A stretch of DNA of 64,000 nucleotides, from NCBI GenBank assembly GCA_963969365.1, contig OZ017756.1, positions 1,054,001 through 1,118,000 of the forward strand, read 5' to 3'. Every line of letters begins with the position of its first letter. The first letter of the stretch is position 1. Of the stretch, positions 11,635-23,600 are shown in pieces. The notes below the pieces were generated by a model, which made no database searches, was not told the DNA's origin, and saw only the letters and a list, made by a program, of their open reading frames with translations. The stretch comes from Asterochloris sp. CNOR1. Lineage: Eukaryota > Chlorophyta > Trebouxiophyceae > Trebouxiales > Trebouxiaceae. The translations under genes and the position numbers were made by a program.

Positions 11635-14600
11635 ATGGGATCGGCTGGGACTGCTGCCAAGCCTGGCACACAGGCATTGCAGCCTCGGCAGTATCAGCAA
11701 GACTTGTTTGAGGCAGCTCGGAAGCGGAATGTACGCCCTCTTCTGCTGCCTCCTGCTTGATTAGTGCTGCACCATCATGCTGACACTGTGGCTCTTGCTG
11801 CTGCAGGTGATCGCGTACCTTGACACAGGTGAGAGGACTGCAACCACCTAGCGGCAGTTGGTTTGGCGCTGCATGCCAATGAGACAACAGCAAATAGCAC
11901 AGAACCTCAAATTGGCACCAGCATGCCACTTTCAGGCACCATCGGGTATACTACCATGCATAGCATCGCCGAGGCAGATCCCTAGAAAGCGCCTCGAGCT
12001 GGCAGCATGCCCATGTAGCAGTCTGCAGCGCTGGCCTCGTTATGCCTGGCCGGCTCATCAAGCCTGTGCCTCAGCTTGCTGCATCAGCAGGCGGCGCCTC
12101 CACGTACCTTGTCCAGCTTTGTCTGCCAAGCCTGCAGGCTCAGGGAAGACGCTGGTCGCGGTGCTGCTGATCAAGGACAAGTCAGGCTCCCTCAGGCAGG
12201 ATGGCAAGAAGAAAGTGTCGGTGTTCCTGGCGCCCAAAGTGGTGCTGGTGCAGCAGGTGGGTCTGTCATAAGCAGTGTGCTGGTACTGCTCTGTCCCTGT
12301 TTTCTTAAGGTACTTAAGGGTGCCCTGTACAGCTGCAGCAGGTCAGCTGAGATTGTGGGCTGTGAGTCTTCTATAACAGCCCACTTGAAGGACCGACCTG
12401 ATAGCAGTGCAGCTGCCATGCCACCTTTGACAGCATACAGCTGGGTTCTCAGCCTCTGCAATGCTTGCTGCACACCAATGAGATGGCACTAATAAGCTGC
12501 TGCTGCCCCTCCCATATACATGCTGCATCTGCAGTTGCACCCCAATCTCTCACATCACTGGGTCAGCACACGCTTGCATCTGTCTCTCTGCAGCTCCTTG
12601 GGCGGCGAGCTTGCCACGATGACCCGTGTCTCTGCACTGCAGCAACCCCAAACATCAATTGCAATATGATGACAGCCCACAAATCTCCTGCTGCTGCAGC
12701 TGCAGCAACCCCATGAGCTTTGAGTAAGCTGGCCTGGCAGGTATCACAGTTCAGCGCGATATGGTCTGGCCTCCATGAGCAACGCAGCGATGCCTGTTTA
12801 ACCCCTGCCTTCCCCTGCTGCAGCAAGCCAACGTGCTGCGAGCTCACACAGCCCTGCGGGTGTCCCAGTACAGTGGGGACATCGGTGCAGACCTCTGGGA
12901 CATTGTGCGCTGGCAGCGCGAGTTTGAAAGCAACGATGTGTGGGTCATGACCCCCCAGGTTCTGCTCAACATCCTCAGGCACGCCTTCATCACGGTGAGC
13001 CATGCTGTCTCTCACGCTGTCATGTTGCAGTTGAGGCTGGCTGCCCGTACATAATCCTGGCCCGTGTGCCACTTTGCTTACGAAATCTGCTGTTGTAAGG
13101 CAGCATGTTCAGGGGCACAGCAACACTACACATGGGCTTTATCATTTGTTGGCTCTGCAGCATGTGGGCCAATGGGGGCTGGCTCCAGCAAGCAACCCAC
13201 AAGCAACTGATTGGAGCACTGCCTTTTCGTGAGTTGCTGCCCTCCCAGCTTGCAGTACCACACCCTGTAAGGCTACTGCAGATGTCCAACATCGTCAGGC
13301 CCTGCACCATACTCCATTCCCTGCAGCACCCCCAGCACTGAAGCTCTATACTCCTGCAGCTTAGAAGTATGCTGCTGGGCTCCATCAAATGGCTGCCGTG
13401 CAGAAATAGGCTTATGGGTGCATCTGAATTGCTCTGGATCTTTACACTGATCCCTCAAGACCAGTTCTGCAGATTTCGGACATGAACCTCCTCATCTTTG
13501 ACGAGTGCCACCGTGTCACTAAGAAGGACCCCTCTAACCTCATCATGCAGGAGTTTTACCACCCAGCAAACCAGGCCAGGGTAAGCCCTAATTGCTTCAC
13601 CATACTGATTTCATCACTTGAAAGTGGTGCTTCCAGCAGAAGTCAACACGAGGGACTGCCTGGCCTGTTCAGCGCTGGACGGCTGTGCATGAGACGGGTC
13701 ACTATCCAAGCGCACAGTGCTTGCAGCAAGTGTCCGCCTTCCACAAGGCTGAGTGCTTGATGTGTGGCTGCAGTGCATTTTGAATGCCACTCTGGTGCAG
13801 CCTGTAGTTGTGTTGGCAATGCAGCCGGACATGCAACATGCAGCCAGCGACCATTTGCACACGAATGCTGCGTCATTGGCCATGACCTGCTGCTTAAGTG
13901 GCTGCGTAGCCTGCTGCATCTGAAACACCAGACAGTGGTGTTATGTTACATTGGCCAGCCCACAGCACAGTCCTGCCCGGTCCCCAGCTTACCTAGCCCA
14001 AACACTACTGCATCTGCAACTTCAGCGCATATGCCCACCCTGCAGGGTCAGGTGCCCCATGTCTTTGGCATGACTGCCTCCCCCGTCAACATGAATGCCC
14101 AGGACTCTACCACCAAGATGGCCCAGGCAGTGAAGCAGCTGGAGGGCAACCTGGATGCCGAGGTGGGTTGGTCTGCAGCCCAGGTTGGCCTCATGGCAAA
14201 CGGAGCATTGTGAGTACGCAGTTTTGGAACAAACCAATGCAGCGCCAGCTTGATGCATATTGGCCTGCTTGCACAGCCCCAGCACAGACTTGCATCACAG
14301 CAAATGGGTTTCATCATGAGGCAGCAGGGGAAAGGCCTGCACGCCAGAGCCGGATTCTCTTGACAGCATTGTGGCTGTTGACCTGTTTGCCATGCTCATT
14401 GCTTCCTGGTACTGTGTGCTCTGGCTGAAAACACAGGTGGGCTGGCCTGGATGCTGATTGCACGCAGGCTTACACCGTGGCACACAAGTCTTCTTCGAGG
14501 CAGCAATTGGCCAGCGCATGGTGTGAGCCCTCCAGACGCGCTGGCCAGGACTGTTCTCTTCACAGCAGAGCCTGACCCTCAGGCAACAGCCAGAGATGCT

Positions 14601-17600
14601 GGCAGTTGTGTGCTATCAATTGTGTCTGCTGTCTAAGGTGCGACGTGCTGTGCCTGCAGATCATCACAGTCTTCCGCAGGGATGAGGTGGAGGGCGCTGC
14701 CCCCATGCCCAAGCTGGTCAAGTGTGACTACGTCCGCACTGTGCGAGCTGGCCTGCTGGAAGAGTCCATTGGTGAGCACTTTCTGCCCACCTGCAGCACG
14801 TCTAGACAATTTGGGCACGTTGAAAATGGTGGAGGCGGAATGCCATAGCTTGCAGTGCAGGCTCATCTCTGCTCGACTTCAACTGATGTCTGTACCTTGT
14901 GGCTCCATAGCAGCTGCGCAGAGCCCACTGAGATCCTGTAAGTTTCACCATCTTCCTCCCTTGGTGCCCTTGGGACGCGCCGTCTGGACACCTTGCGCAC
15001 CAAGCTCTGGCTTAACAACACACTCATCCATCTTGCACCCGTGACCTGCTTTCTGGACAGGCTGCCTGGAGCGAATGTGCACCCAACATCTCTTCCTGGA
15101 TGTTGCTGCAGAGGTCTTGGGCACCCATGTGACAGCAGCTTGCATCCCTGTTGCCCTGCAGGCTGGCTGGACCTGATGGGCACCCAGCTGTCCATCCTGG
15201 ATGTGCGCCAGCAGTTCTTGCAGAAGGTGCTGATCGCACGCCAGCAGGAGCAGATGCACCAGTGCAGCGAGACCTGGGGGCGCCCGCACACTGAGCATGG
15301 CGGCCACGAGCACAATGGGAGTAGGCAGAACGACAGCTCCCACAAGACAGGGGCTCACAGCAAAGCTGTGGTTGCGGCTGCCAGGAACTTGGGGTTTCCC
15401 ATGCAGCTCACTCTGCAGGTGAGGTTTGCTGCCTTAGTCATGTAAACAGTTCTTCGTGGCTTACCTGTGAGTCTGTGCTGCAGCTGGTGGCACAAAGCAG
15501 CTCTGCACACGGCAGAGGCTGTGATGCAGCTGCCAGGGATTTGAGGCACCTATTAAAGCTCACGCTGCACAGATAAGCTGCAGCTGCAGGCTAAAAATTG
15601 CCGGGCTGCCCTGCAAGCGTGCTCAGCACCGCCGTAGCAACAGATTTCACAGAGCCCCTGGCATTGCTGACAACTGGCTGCAGGCTGATTGTCGTGGTGC
15701 TGCCGAGGCCTCCTAACAGTAGCCACGATTTGTGACTGAGACTCCACCGCAGAGCACTGCTCAGAGGCTGGTCTTGTGACATACAGTGCAGACCTGGACT
15801 TCGTGCCGCTGTGGCCTCCCAATCATGTTTGAGAGATGGTGCACTGCTGCAGGGATTGGTGCTGGACGATGAAAAGGTGCACACTGCCAGCGGGCAGTGC
15901 AAACGCCACCTCCTGGGCCTGAAGGAGATTCTGGAGGTACTGTTGGATGTCTGCAAAACGGAACGGGTGCTGGGGGTCTTCCTGTGCTAGGGCAGTGATT
16001 GCGTGCACTGATCAAGTGCCCACTGCCACAGGGCCTGCCCTGCTTGAGTTTCCTAGTAGACAGCCGAGGAAGCAAAGGCTTCCTCGTCGGCCGACTGGGA
16101 CCCCAAGCACATGGCCCTGTGGGCCAGTGCAAGCAGCATCTGCCAGGCCCTTGCTGCTGCTGAGCAGTGCAAGACGCAAGTGCTCAGCAAAGAGGACAGC
16201 TTCAGTCGAATGTTGGATTCCTTCTTGATGCTGGTTAGAAGTGTCTTGAAGTGCATTGGCGCGAGGCGTCAAGGAGCATGGTCCAGGCACTGCTGGTTAG
16301 TGATCTGGTGTTGACTGGCAGTGAGCACCGGAGCAGACCTGCAGTGGGCAAGGCAAGCAGCTCCTGAGATAGAGACTTGCAAGGGCAATATGAAAGCCAT
16401 GTTTGGGCAGTCCCCGACCAGACAGGCACCATTGCACGCCCATTACTGTGTTTGTGACTTGATGCCTTGGGATGAGGGGTTCCTAGACATGGTAGTTGGG
16501 CATCTTTGTGGGGTTCAAAGCAACATCTGGTAGGCTTACTTGACCTGGGAGTGGCTGGGACGTACTGCTGGGGCTGCCACCCCATGCCAATGGGTGGATA
16601 CCTGACGGTGCAGCATCACTTCTTGTCCTGAGGAGAAACAAAGCAAAGCTCTGCTGTTGAGGTCGTAGCAGCTTGCTGATTGCAGCCAGAACTCATCTCT
16701 GGCAAGGTGCTGCTTTGCATCTATTGATCGTGCCCAGTGGTGTGCCAGCATTTAGTCAGGACGTAAGCGGCCCGCGGCAGCACTGCACGCCTGCGGAATG
16801 AGATTGGGACACCTGCTCTTGGCTGCTTCTGCCTGGGCAGATTGTTGCCTTCTTCATCTTCAATGTGTGGCTGGTGCCAGGGGACATGCTTGAGGTGCTG
16901 CTAAGATGGTGCTGGCATGTGCAGGACTTGGGCCCCTGGTGCGCAGCTGTGGCCCTCATGCACATCTTGCAGCCCCAGCCAGTCAGCATCACATGGGAAC
17001 ACATGAACATGGTGGTCCAGGCGGCCTCAGGTGGGCTCCCAGGCTCTGTCAAGGCGTTAACCACAACAGCTTGCATGCCCTTAGGCCTGTTGGCTCCTGC
17101 ATGCAGCATCTCCCGTGCCCGCACTTGCTGTGTGGCACTGCTTGCGGCTGATGCATGAAGCTAGCGCAGCCTGAATCTTGTCCTGCTCACTATCAGTCTC
17201 TTGAGCAATGAGCTGCAGCCTTACTGACCTGATGGCTTCCTGCCTGCAGAGGCAAAGGCCCGAGGTGGGCTGTCAGAGGCCGAAGCTGCTGTGCTGCAGG
17301 CAGCTAGGGCCAAGAGCCTGGGGGCAGCCAAGGAGGCTGTGGCCATCAACGCTGCCTGGAAGGGCGCAGCACTGCTGCTCATGCAGCTGCTGCCTGTCCC
17401 TGCAGAGGTCCACATGAGGCTTGCTGCGGGTGAGGCAGCCATCTACACGCTGCATGTGCTGTGCAGAGCTGTCCTGCCTTTGTTCAGAGCCGGCGGCAGA
17501 GGATCAAGGGTTCAGTCTTTGCATCACTTGCAATCGCCTTACTGGGTGGTTACTGTCGACTACAGGCCAATCCATTGACTTTGACTTTGATCCATCACTA

Positions 17601-20600
17601 GCAGCATGCTTACCTTCAAAGGCCAGTGGGTTAGCCACCTCCTGCCTTTGACTGATGACGGGCTCCTTTGTGTCGCGACCTCTTGACCCACGGCATTGGC
17701 GCCACACCTCAGGCTTATATTGGTGCCACACCCCAGGCTTACGTTGGTGCCACACCTCAGGCTTACCTAGCCCTACAGAAACAGTGCAGTTTGATCAGCA
17801 CAGCTGCCAGCTTGTTTCAGAGCGTTAACACTCACCCGCTCCCCACAGTGCAGCAAAGGTCAGGCAACAAGGTCTCTGCTGCAACGTTCCAGCACGCTGA
17901 TGCTAGCCCTGCTCTCCATGCCGGACACTGCACACAGGGTGACAGATTGGCAAATGTTGGCCGGCAGAGGGCTCTGCTGCGGACCATGGTGTACTGCCGG
18001 TGGCACATTGTCCCCCCTGCCCCTGCAGAGACAGTGAAGATAGGCAACTCCTCCAGCAGCAACCCCAAGGCTCAGCTGCGGGGCATTGTGCAGCAGGCCC
18101 TGCAGGCGGTGCCTCCTGCCTTTCTGGAGGCCTCAGCGGGACACCCTAAGGGGTCGCCAGAGGCCATCGCAGCACAGGCGGGGGTCGAGGCCTTCACGGT
18201 GTCCGACACTGGCGCTCACTCCAACACGCGGCCGGTGCTGCTGTCCGGCAAAATGCAGCTGTTGGTGCAGGAGCTGCTGAGCCGCAAGGTCAGAGGGGTG
18301 CTGGTGCCAGGGCAGGCTTGTATCTGGAGATGCCCCTGCGACTGTGGAGCTCATGTGCACTGCAAATCGTTTGTTCAAGAGCTGCAGAGTCGCAAGTTCA
18401 GAGGGTGCTGGCGTCACGGCTGTGTGATGTCTGGAGATGCTGCTGTCCAGAACAGGTGCTGGGCTGGCTATGCTGCGGAACATTGATGAAGTGCCTGAAA
18501 ATGCTGCTGCTGGAGACGACAGCTATGTCTGCACTCAAGTGATTGCTGCGCAAGGTCTCGACATGCATTGAGCGACGACGGTCATTACGCTTCAGGGGTG
18601 CCATCTGCTGACAGTGGCCCTGGGCTTTATCTAGGCCAGCCTCACCTCAAACTCTTTGTTGGTTAGCACGGCTTCATCCACCCTGCTGTGACCAACTCAC
18701 TGCCAGCCCTTTCCTGGCATGCTCTGCAAGTGGCGTCAAGCCCTGCACTTGCCTGGCTGTGCCTGCCATCAACAGCCACCTTGATGAGCGCTCCCATGCC
18801 GGCTCAAGCGCGCAAGCACACCACCAGTCATGGCTCACACTGCCACGCTGCAACTGGTTTGCCCCTCTGACGGCCTCAACCTATAACGACTCCCATACCC
18901 CTGCAGGTGGCAGCTACCATGATGAGCAACTGGTCCAGCATCATCTTTGCCACGCGCAAGCTGACAGTGCTGGCGCTGAAGACGCTGCTGCAGAGCATGC
19001 CCAGCCTCAAGTTTCTGAAGGTGGACGGCCTTATGGGCTATGGGGGGCCGGTGGCTGCGGGCTCTGTCACGGGCAAGGTGGGACTCGGAGGCTTGCCTGA
19101 GTGCTGTTGCTTTATGGACTGCCAGTCCTGCAGGGACCCATTTGTCATGGGCAAGGTAAGACACAGTGCTTGGGCCTGACTTCACGCTGATTTCGTTGAA
19201 TCGATCTTGGAGAACGTGTCCTTTGACTGCCTTGTGGAGGAGAGCGCCAACTGTTGCGGGCGAGGTAAGACATCTGGGGGCATGGCATGCCGTCTCATTT
19301 TGTGGGCTGCCGGTGGTGGGCAGTTGATTGTAGGCCAGTCGCTGGCATTGCAAAGCTGCCTTTCATGGACTGCTGCAGACGGCTGCATGTGAACTCAAGG
19401 CTTTCTAGGTTCCCCTGCAGGCTGCATGGTAGATGTTTACATAATCATAGCGACATCCAGGCTCCCACTGCAAGGGCCGTGACTCCAATGCTGCATCCAC
19501 TGCAGGCGCACTGTAGCAACGTTTGATGGAGCACCAAATGTTACGAGTATGGCAGCATTGCCATTGAGATAAGTCTGCCAGCCCAGCTCAGAGCTCGTGG
19601 GCTCCTGTGGCAATCCCACCTGCAGGACATGCATCACTGATTCAGCCAGTGACAAGACGCAGCAAAGTCCAGCCTGCTCCATGGCACAAGCTGCTCAGAC
19701 TGCTGGTGTGAGAGGTTGCAGCAGTGCAGGCCAACATTGAGGTGGCCTGCACTGGTACCTGGCAGACTCGTGTGCTCTCACAAGTGTTATCTAGCTGAGC
19801 CCATTGGGAGGCTGATTTTCCCACTCTGAGTTTGATCCATGGACACAACCCAAGCCAGGGCAGCACCCATTGCATTGATGCACCGTGGGATGCTGCTATT
19901 GCATGAGGTTCTGTCCTGCACAAGGTTCATTGCAGGTGGACAAATGTCGGACTTCCTGAAAGGCCATGTGGAGAAGTTAGCCTGTGTTGGTGCCCTCAGC
20001 GTTGCTCAGCCGTTCCTGGCAACCTGCACTGCAGGAGTGAACTCATTGGCTTGGTGCAGGACACGACTGTTGGGCCTGGCCTGGCCTTCGCTCCGTCAGC
20101 AGCCGTTAAGCTGGCCTTGCGCTTTGCTGCAGAAGCCAACAGAGGAAACTTTGTGCCTGGGCTTTACAGTGAACTTCCAGCCGTTCCTGACCTGCTGCTC
20201 CCCAATGTCTACAGAAGCAGACCGACATGATTGCTAAGCTGCGGGCGGGGGAGCTCAATTGCCTGGTGTCCACAGCTGTGGCAGAGGAGGGGCTGGACAT
20301 CAAGCAGTGCCAGCTGGTGGCGCGTTTTGACCTGCCACATACCTCCCTTGCCTTTGTACAGTCCAGGTAAAGTGCAGTTGCCCTAATGCAATATGTGAGG
20401 TGTATACCAGAGATACATGGTGCAGCATTCCTGATTGCCCTGTGGAAGTCTGTCCTCTCATTCCTGGCCTGGATGCGGTCCAGGCTGAAGGGGGACGCCT
20501 TGCTCAGGATTGTGTGCTGCTTATGCCAGAGCTGCAGGGTCACAGGAGCATCTGCGACTGGCACTGCAGACCCCCCCCCTTTGTTGAGAAATTTCATGAC

Positions 20601-23600
20601 AGAGCATGGTCAACATCTGCACTCAGACTGCACCCTAGCCAGCTTCACCAGCCATGTGCTGCTGTCAAGCATTCAGACAAAAAGTCACAGTCAGCTGTAG
20701 TTTGACAGCTGTGAACCGATGTTCTTGCTGTCACAGCTTGTCCTGGCCCACCTGCAAGTTTTGTATGACAACAGGCAGCTAGTAGGCAGCTGACCTGCAA
20801 CGAGCATCTGTGGCCTACAACTGACCCCTCTTGCCCTGACTGCAGGGGACGTGCACGGGCTGTCAACTCGCACTACCTGGTTTTGGTTGAGAAGGGCAAT
20901 ATGGAGCACAGTGATATGCTCAATCAGGTCGCCAGGTGAGCACCCGTATGGACCGGTGCCCAAGCCTGGTGGTGCTTACTGAGCTGGGTTGTGATCATGC
21001 CAAGCAGAAGACCTCAGGTGATGCTGCTCCTTGGCATGTAGCTTGCACTGGTTCAAGAAGTCGGCAGCCCTGAGCAGCACTCCGAGATTGTGTGCAGCCA
21101 GAGGCCTTTCACCTGCTTGCGTGAAGTGGGCTTCTTGCCTGCTGAGACATGAGGCTGTTTCCAGATCAGTGCATCAGCACCAAGCAGCATCATTCAGGGT
21201 CAGCAGGTCTGCGGCCACAACCGGAACTGAGGCTGGCATGGATGACCGCACAATGCATGGGACCCTGCACACCTGAAGTCTCTTGTCCCCTGTTGCAGCT
21301 ATGAGGCCAAGATCCAGTTCCATGCTAAACAGCAGGCTGACATGAACCGCAGCCAGAATGGTGATGACGCCCTACAAGGCTTTGACAAGCAGCAGGCTGC
21401 GGTGTTGGCACCCGCTCGTGGGGTGCAGGAGTACTGTGTCCAGGCCACTGGGGCCAGTGTGAACTTGGACAGCTCCCGGCAGCTGCTCTTCATGTTCTGC
21501 CAGAAGCTGCCCTTTGACAGGTGAGCAGTGGACCCGAGTACCACGCGCAGTCGTCGGGCCTCCCAGGCCAGAATGGCGCCCAGGTACTGTCAATGCTGCG
21601 CAACATGCCCCAGCACACATCGGGCTCTGGCATGTCATGGGACAACATTCATCTGCAGCCAGAATAGTTGTGACTTGCTGCTCATGTCAAGCAGCAGACA
21701 TATTATAACTAGCCTGACCAGCCTGTCCCTGCTTTGATGGTGCCGTAGCGGCCGCACACCCTAGCCTGCAACTAGAGGGTCCAGACCCAAGTGTTGAGGT
21801 TCATGTTGCTGAGGCATGCATGCCACAACACATTTGCTTTGCTCAGCAGCAGTGCTGCCCTAAAGGTACACGATGCCAAGGCCCCGCTTCAGTACGCGCA
21901 GCATCCCTGGCACTGAGGACCGCTTCACAGGGGAGCCCCTGCTGGTGTCTGTGGCCGTGCTGCCCAACAACTGCCCTGTGCGCCTGGCCGTGGGGCTGCC
22001 CCAGCGCACTCGCTCCCTGGCAGTGGCTTCCGCTGCCCTGGAGGCCTGCGCCCTGCTGCACCAGGTGGGCTGCATGTCTCTGCTGCATGGGGTGCAATGC
22101 CTGCTGACAGGAGGCTTGCTGTGGGCCTGTTGCCATAGGGGCGCTTCCTGCCACGCAGAAAGCACCCACTTGCCTAACATGGACAGCAGGCCGCTGATGA
22201 TTGGCGTTCTAAGGGCCTGCCTGGGAGACTGGGGGCTCTCAAGGTATGGGTCTGATGCATCACACTGCAAGCCATCTGTGCCACCGGGCCTCTTGTAACA
22301 CCTGCTCCTTCTAGGCACGGCAGGCCAAGCTCTGTTCTGGCTCAGGCATGGCAGCATGCTGTTTGCTTGCCTGCTGACTGCAGGCAGGCACCCCGAGAAA
22401 TCATCTGCTGCCTCAAAAAAAGCAGAGCTGTCCACCCTGACCCCCAGGTCTGCCCGTGGTGGAGCTCGAGTATATGTCGGCCCAGATCTTGCCCCTGCAT
22501 GCAGACAGGGTCCTGCAGTGGAGGCACTGCTGGGCCCTGCCCGCTCGCGCCAGGCTCAACATGTCTAACATGTTGTGCCCTGCAGGCTGCCGCCCTGAGT
22601 GACCATCTGCCGCCCGTGGGAAGGTTGAGTCTAGGTCAACCTGACCCTTTGTGCCATGTTTGCAGGTGGGGTCCTGCGGTGGCCAGCCAGTTGCCTGCCC
22701 GGCAGCGGCCTTCCTCACTGCAGGGTTGGTGGCCTCAGAAGTCTAGGTTCTTTGATGCTGCCCGCAGGAGGGCCCCTGAGCCACCAGATGGTGCCCAGGG
22801 TGGAAGCTGAGTCTGAAGTAGCCTGACCCTGGACACCCTGCAGTTGTTGTCCTGAAGTGTCACGAAGACGCATGCCGGGCAGCGAGCCCCCTCATCATGG
22901 CGCTGGTGTGCTCCATCTGCTAAGCTACTCCAATGCTGCCTGCAGGCCGGCGCCCTGAGCGACCACTTGCTCCCCGAGGTGGACGCTGGGGATGAAGATG
23001 AGCTGGAGGATGACTTGGTGGTGGAGCAGGCCAAGCACCTCCTGCCTGTCTCTGCGCGGGCGCCCACGCTGCTGAGGCTGGACGAGAAGCTGGCCAGGCA
23101 CCTCAATGAGTGAGTGCCTGGGTGTGGAGGTGCTGCAGTGCTGTGACGGGCCAGGAGAGGCAGCAGTGCGTGGGCTGTTGGACGACTGGGCTCTGCACTG
23201 CGCCTGGCGGACGGTGCTGGGGTTACCAACAGTGCAGCCGCTCTGTATTGCTGCACGGCCGGCCATGTTTCAGCTTGACATGAGACTGGCAGGACTTGAC
23301 GAAGATTGAGTGGCTGGGCATGTTTAGCGCAAGGCTGCCGTAGTGCATGTGCACGAGCCAGCATCGCTGTGCTTGTCCCTGCTGCTGTCCTGCTCAGCGT
23401 GGCACTCAGATTGTGACTTGCCTCATTGTCTTCCAGCTTGGACTGCAGGCCAGAGGTGCAGTGTTCCTGTCCCTGCGTGAGTTATCTTGGGCGGCATTCC
23501 ATACCAAGCCCTGCTCCTGTGTGGCCCCTCTGCTGTGGGCTGGTGGTGTGCCTCAAGCGGCGCTCACCCCTGCAGTCATGGCAGATGCATCAGCAGGGTG

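Noticed and set aside
14468-14520. Extra Dicer helicase exon reading AYTVAHK
   Set aside because: It fits the family between motif III and the next block, but I found no donor in the right phase, so it is not listed as a feature.
17668-18486. 272-codon plus-strand open frame containing the GATPQAY repeats
   Set aside because: Only part of it (about 18025-18290) looks like a Dicer exon; the start with the 24-bp repeats has no Dicer-like sequence and no clean phase link, so I treat it as intron plus exon, not a separate gene.
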